A DNA stretch of 6,690 nucleotides, taken from the NCBI GenBank assembly GCA_045537285.1, contig JAZSPC010000024.1, forward strand, positions 1 through 6,690, read 5' to 3'. Both the position numbers and the translations under genes were made by a program. Below are positions 5,520 to 6,690 of this stretch, in pieces; the first letter of the stretch is position 1, and every line of letters starts with the position of its first letter. A model generated the notes under the pieces. It had not been told where the DNA came from. It ran no database searches and worked only from the letters and a program-made list of their open reading frames with translations. This stretch comes from HGM13634 sp045537285. GTDB taxonomy: Bacteria; Bacillota; Clostridia; TANB77; CAG-508.

Positions 5520-6353
5520 ATGAAAAATTCATATAATCAAAAAAGTAATAAAAAAGAAGGAAGACAATTTCATAAAAAAGAAAATAGAAGACCACAAGAG
5601 AAAGAACAAAAAAACTTTGATGACCAAGTTGAAGGCAGAAACTCAGTATTAGAATTGTTAGAATCAGAAAAAGATATTAACAAAATATTTGTAACAAGAG
5701 GAGAAAAGCAAGGTTCTATAAATAAAATAATAGGAAGAGCAAAAGGAAAAGGAATAGTTTTAGTAGAAGTAGATAAATCTAAATTAGATGAAATGTCACA
5801 AACAGGAAATCATCAAGGTGTAATTGCAATAGTTCCACCTTTTGAATATTGTGAAGTTGAAGATATATTAGATGTAGCTAAATTAAAAAATGAACAACCC
5901 TTCATATTAATATTAGATGGAATTGAAGATCCACATAATTTAGGAGCTGTAATTAGAACAGCGGAAACGGCTGGCGTTCATGGTGTAATAATTCCTAAAA
6001 GAAGAGCAGCAAGTGTAAATAGTACAGTAAACAAAGTGTCAGCAGGCGCAGTAGAACATATGAAAATAGCAAGAGTTAATAATATAAACGATACTATACA
6101 ATTCTTGAAAGATAGCGGCTTATGGATAATTGGAACTGATGGTTCAGCAGATAACTATTATTATGAACAAGATTTAACAGGTCCTATTGCACTAGTAATA
6201 GGAAGTGAAGGAAATGGAATGAATAGACTTGTTTCAGAAAACTGTGATATACTAGTTAAGATACCAATGCACGGAAAGATTACTTCATTAAATGCTTCTG
6301 TATCTGCTGGAATAGTAACATATGAAATAGTAAAACAAAGGGCTAATAAATAA
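5520..6353 (+). CDS. rlmB: 23S rRNA (guanosine-2'-O-)-methyltransferase RlmB, SpoU/TrmH family
   Basis: RlmB uses S-adenosylmethionine to methylate the 2'-OH of the guanosine equivalent to E. coli G2251 in the 23S rRNA P loop. The 277-aa protein opens with a Lys/Arg/Gln/Asn-rich tail (1-33), likely disordered and RNA-binding. An N-terminal substrate-recognition domain follows (VEGRNSVLELL at 37-47, NHQGVIA at 97-103). The SPOUT knot domain carries all three motifs: motif 1 NLGAVIRTAE (140-149, catalytic Arg146), motif 2 IGSEGNGMNR (227-236) and motif 3 IPMHGKITSLNASVSAGI (248-265). Only one ATG is possible before M92. The likely ribosome binding site GGAGA (5501-5505) is 14 bases upstream, inside the MazG gene and rather far, so coupling to the upstream stop (gap of 1 base) is likely. 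Other SpoU rRNA/tRNA methylases share these motifs, but the N-terminal domain favours RlmB. Confidence 0.92.
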   Translation: MKNSYNQKSNKKEGRQFHKKENRRPQEKEQKNFDDQVEGRNSVLELLESEKDINKIFVTRGEKQGSINKIIGRAKGKGIVLVEVDKSKLDEMSQTGNHQGVIAIVPPFEYCEVEDILDVAKLKNEQPFILILDGIEDPHNLGAVIRTAETAGVHGVIIPKRRAASVNSTVNKVSAGAVEHMKIARVNNINDTIQFLKDSGLWIIGTDGSADNYYYEQDLTGPIALVIGSEGNGMNRLVSENCDILVKIPMHGKITSLNASVSAGIVTYEIVKQRANK

Positions 6354-6366
6354 AAGTAATAAAATG

Positions 6367-6403
6367 AGAATATCAACATATTATTATTTGATATTCTTTT
6401 TTT
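6367..6403 (+). terminator. Intrinsic terminator ending the lepA-rlmB operon
   Basis: The arms AGAATATCAA (6367-6376) and TTGATATTCT (6388-6397) form a 10-bp stem with an 11-base loop, followed by seven T (6397-6403). It starts 14 bases after the rlmB stop. The stem is AU-rich, but its form is typical for such a genome. Confidence 0.88.
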
Positions 6404-6493
6404 ATGGTACAAATTACCAACAAAAAACACTTGCAAAGAGGTAGAGATTATGTTAATATAATATTACGGTCAAACGAAAGAAAGGTAAAAGAC

Positions 6494-6530
6494 AAAAAGA
6501 AACAAAAAAACTTAAAAAACTTTCTAAAAA
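6494..6530 (+). promoter_or_regulatory. Helically phased A-tracts upstream of a promoter (UP-element-like or bent DNA)
   Basis: Runs of A at 6494-6498, 6504-6510, 6514-6519 and 6526-6530 have centres about 11, 9.5 and 11.5 bases apart, close to one helical turn. They end five bases before the -35 at 6535. Such tracts bend DNA and can contact the RNA polymerase alpha C-terminal domain. The effect here is inferred from spacing and position. Confidence 0.5.
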
Positions 6531-6534
6531 CATA

Positions 6535-6564
6535 TTGACTTGTAAATATAAATTATGCTACAAT
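6535..6564 (+). promoter_or_regulatory. Strong promoter for a gene beyond the right edge
   Basis: The -35 is TTGACT (6535-6540), the spacer is 18 bases and the -10 is TACAAT (6559-6564) with upstream TATGC, giving TATGCTACAAT. The predicted start is near 6571. No start codon with a ribosome binding site follows within the window. Confidence 0.85.
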
Positions 6565-6570
6565 AATATT

Positions 6571-6690
6571 TAGCTTAAAACTTATGAAAACAAAAATATT
6601 AAGTAGAAATTAGTAATATTTTTAAGAAAAAACGAATAATAAAAGCACCGTAAAAATTACTGATTTTTTCTTTTGCAAAATTTTTTAAAA
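6571..6690 (+). other. AT-rich leader or untranslated RNA, continuing past the window
   Basis: About 120 bases after the predicted start contain no usable reading frame. The inverted repeat AAAAATATTA (6592-6601) / TAATATTTTT (6614-6623) could form a weak all-AU stem with a 12-base loop. A second AU-only repeat is AAAAAT (6652-6657) / ATTTTT (6663-6668). Neither matches a riboswitch, T-box or ribosomal-protein leader that I recognise. It may be a long 5' leader or the start of a non-coding RNA. Confidence 0.4.

Noticed and set aside
6161..6436. Minus-strand frame of 91 codons over the rlmB end and terminator
   Set aside because: It overlaps the conserved SPOUT motifs of rlmB and reads through the operon terminator; it has no credible start signals.
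6431..6462. Possible second promoter (TTGCAA followed by TATAAT)
   Set aside because: The spacing to TATAAT is 20 bases, and the 17-base alternative gives only TAATAT. It is much weaker than the promoter at 6535-6564.
1..6690. CRISPR array, insertion sequence, tRNA or rRNA gene, attachment site
   Set aside because: No regularly spaced repeats, transposase frames, tRNA-like or rRNA-like stretches or flanking direct repeats were seen on either strand.

Overview
The window looks like chromosomal DNA of a low-GC Gram-positive bacterium (Bacillota, probably a clostridial or related gut or anaerobe lineage). It is very AT-rich: a sampled 60-base stretch of lepA is 14/60 G+C. Arg is mostly AGA, ribosome binding sites are of the AGGAGG type, and extended -10 promoters and hairpin-plus-T-run terminators are easy to see. 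All stop codons are TAA or TAG, and Trp is TGG. The species cannot be named from this window.

Layout. Positions 1-1293 hold the C-terminal two thirds of uvrB (nucleotide excision repair), cut by the left edge. A 68-codon gene of unknown function on the minus strand (1347-1553) converges on it, and a hairpin lies between the two. The gap at 1554-1747 carries back-to-back promoters, one for the minus-strand gene and one for a plus-strand 86-aa gene (1748-2008). That 86-aa gene has its own promoter and a strong terminator. It is clearly richer in G+C than its neighbours and resembles only the last part of the Asp23/Gls24 fold.

From 2100 to 6353 lies a tightly packed plus-strand operon of six genes: lepA (elongation factor 4), a 64-aa acidic helical protein, a divergent HAM1/RdgB-type nucleotide pyrophosphatase, a 76-aa degenerate MazG-like protein, a 182-aa protein with one intact and one degenerate MazG-like module, and rlmB (23S rRNA 2'-O-methyltransferase). 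Gaps are 1 to 11 bases. A promoter overlapping the previous terminator starts the operon, and a terminator at 6367-6403 ends it.

The operon joins translation quality genes (lepA, rlmB) with two unrelated nucleotide-pool cleaning families (HAM1 and MazG). Its least ordinary part is 4121-5518. There the HAM1 protein lacks the usual C-terminal signatures, and three MazG-like modules occur in a row, only one of which keeps the metal-binding residues.

Positions 6404-6690 contain no gene. They hold phased A-tracts, a strong promoter (6535-6564) and the first ~120 bases of an AT-rich leader for something beyond the right edge.
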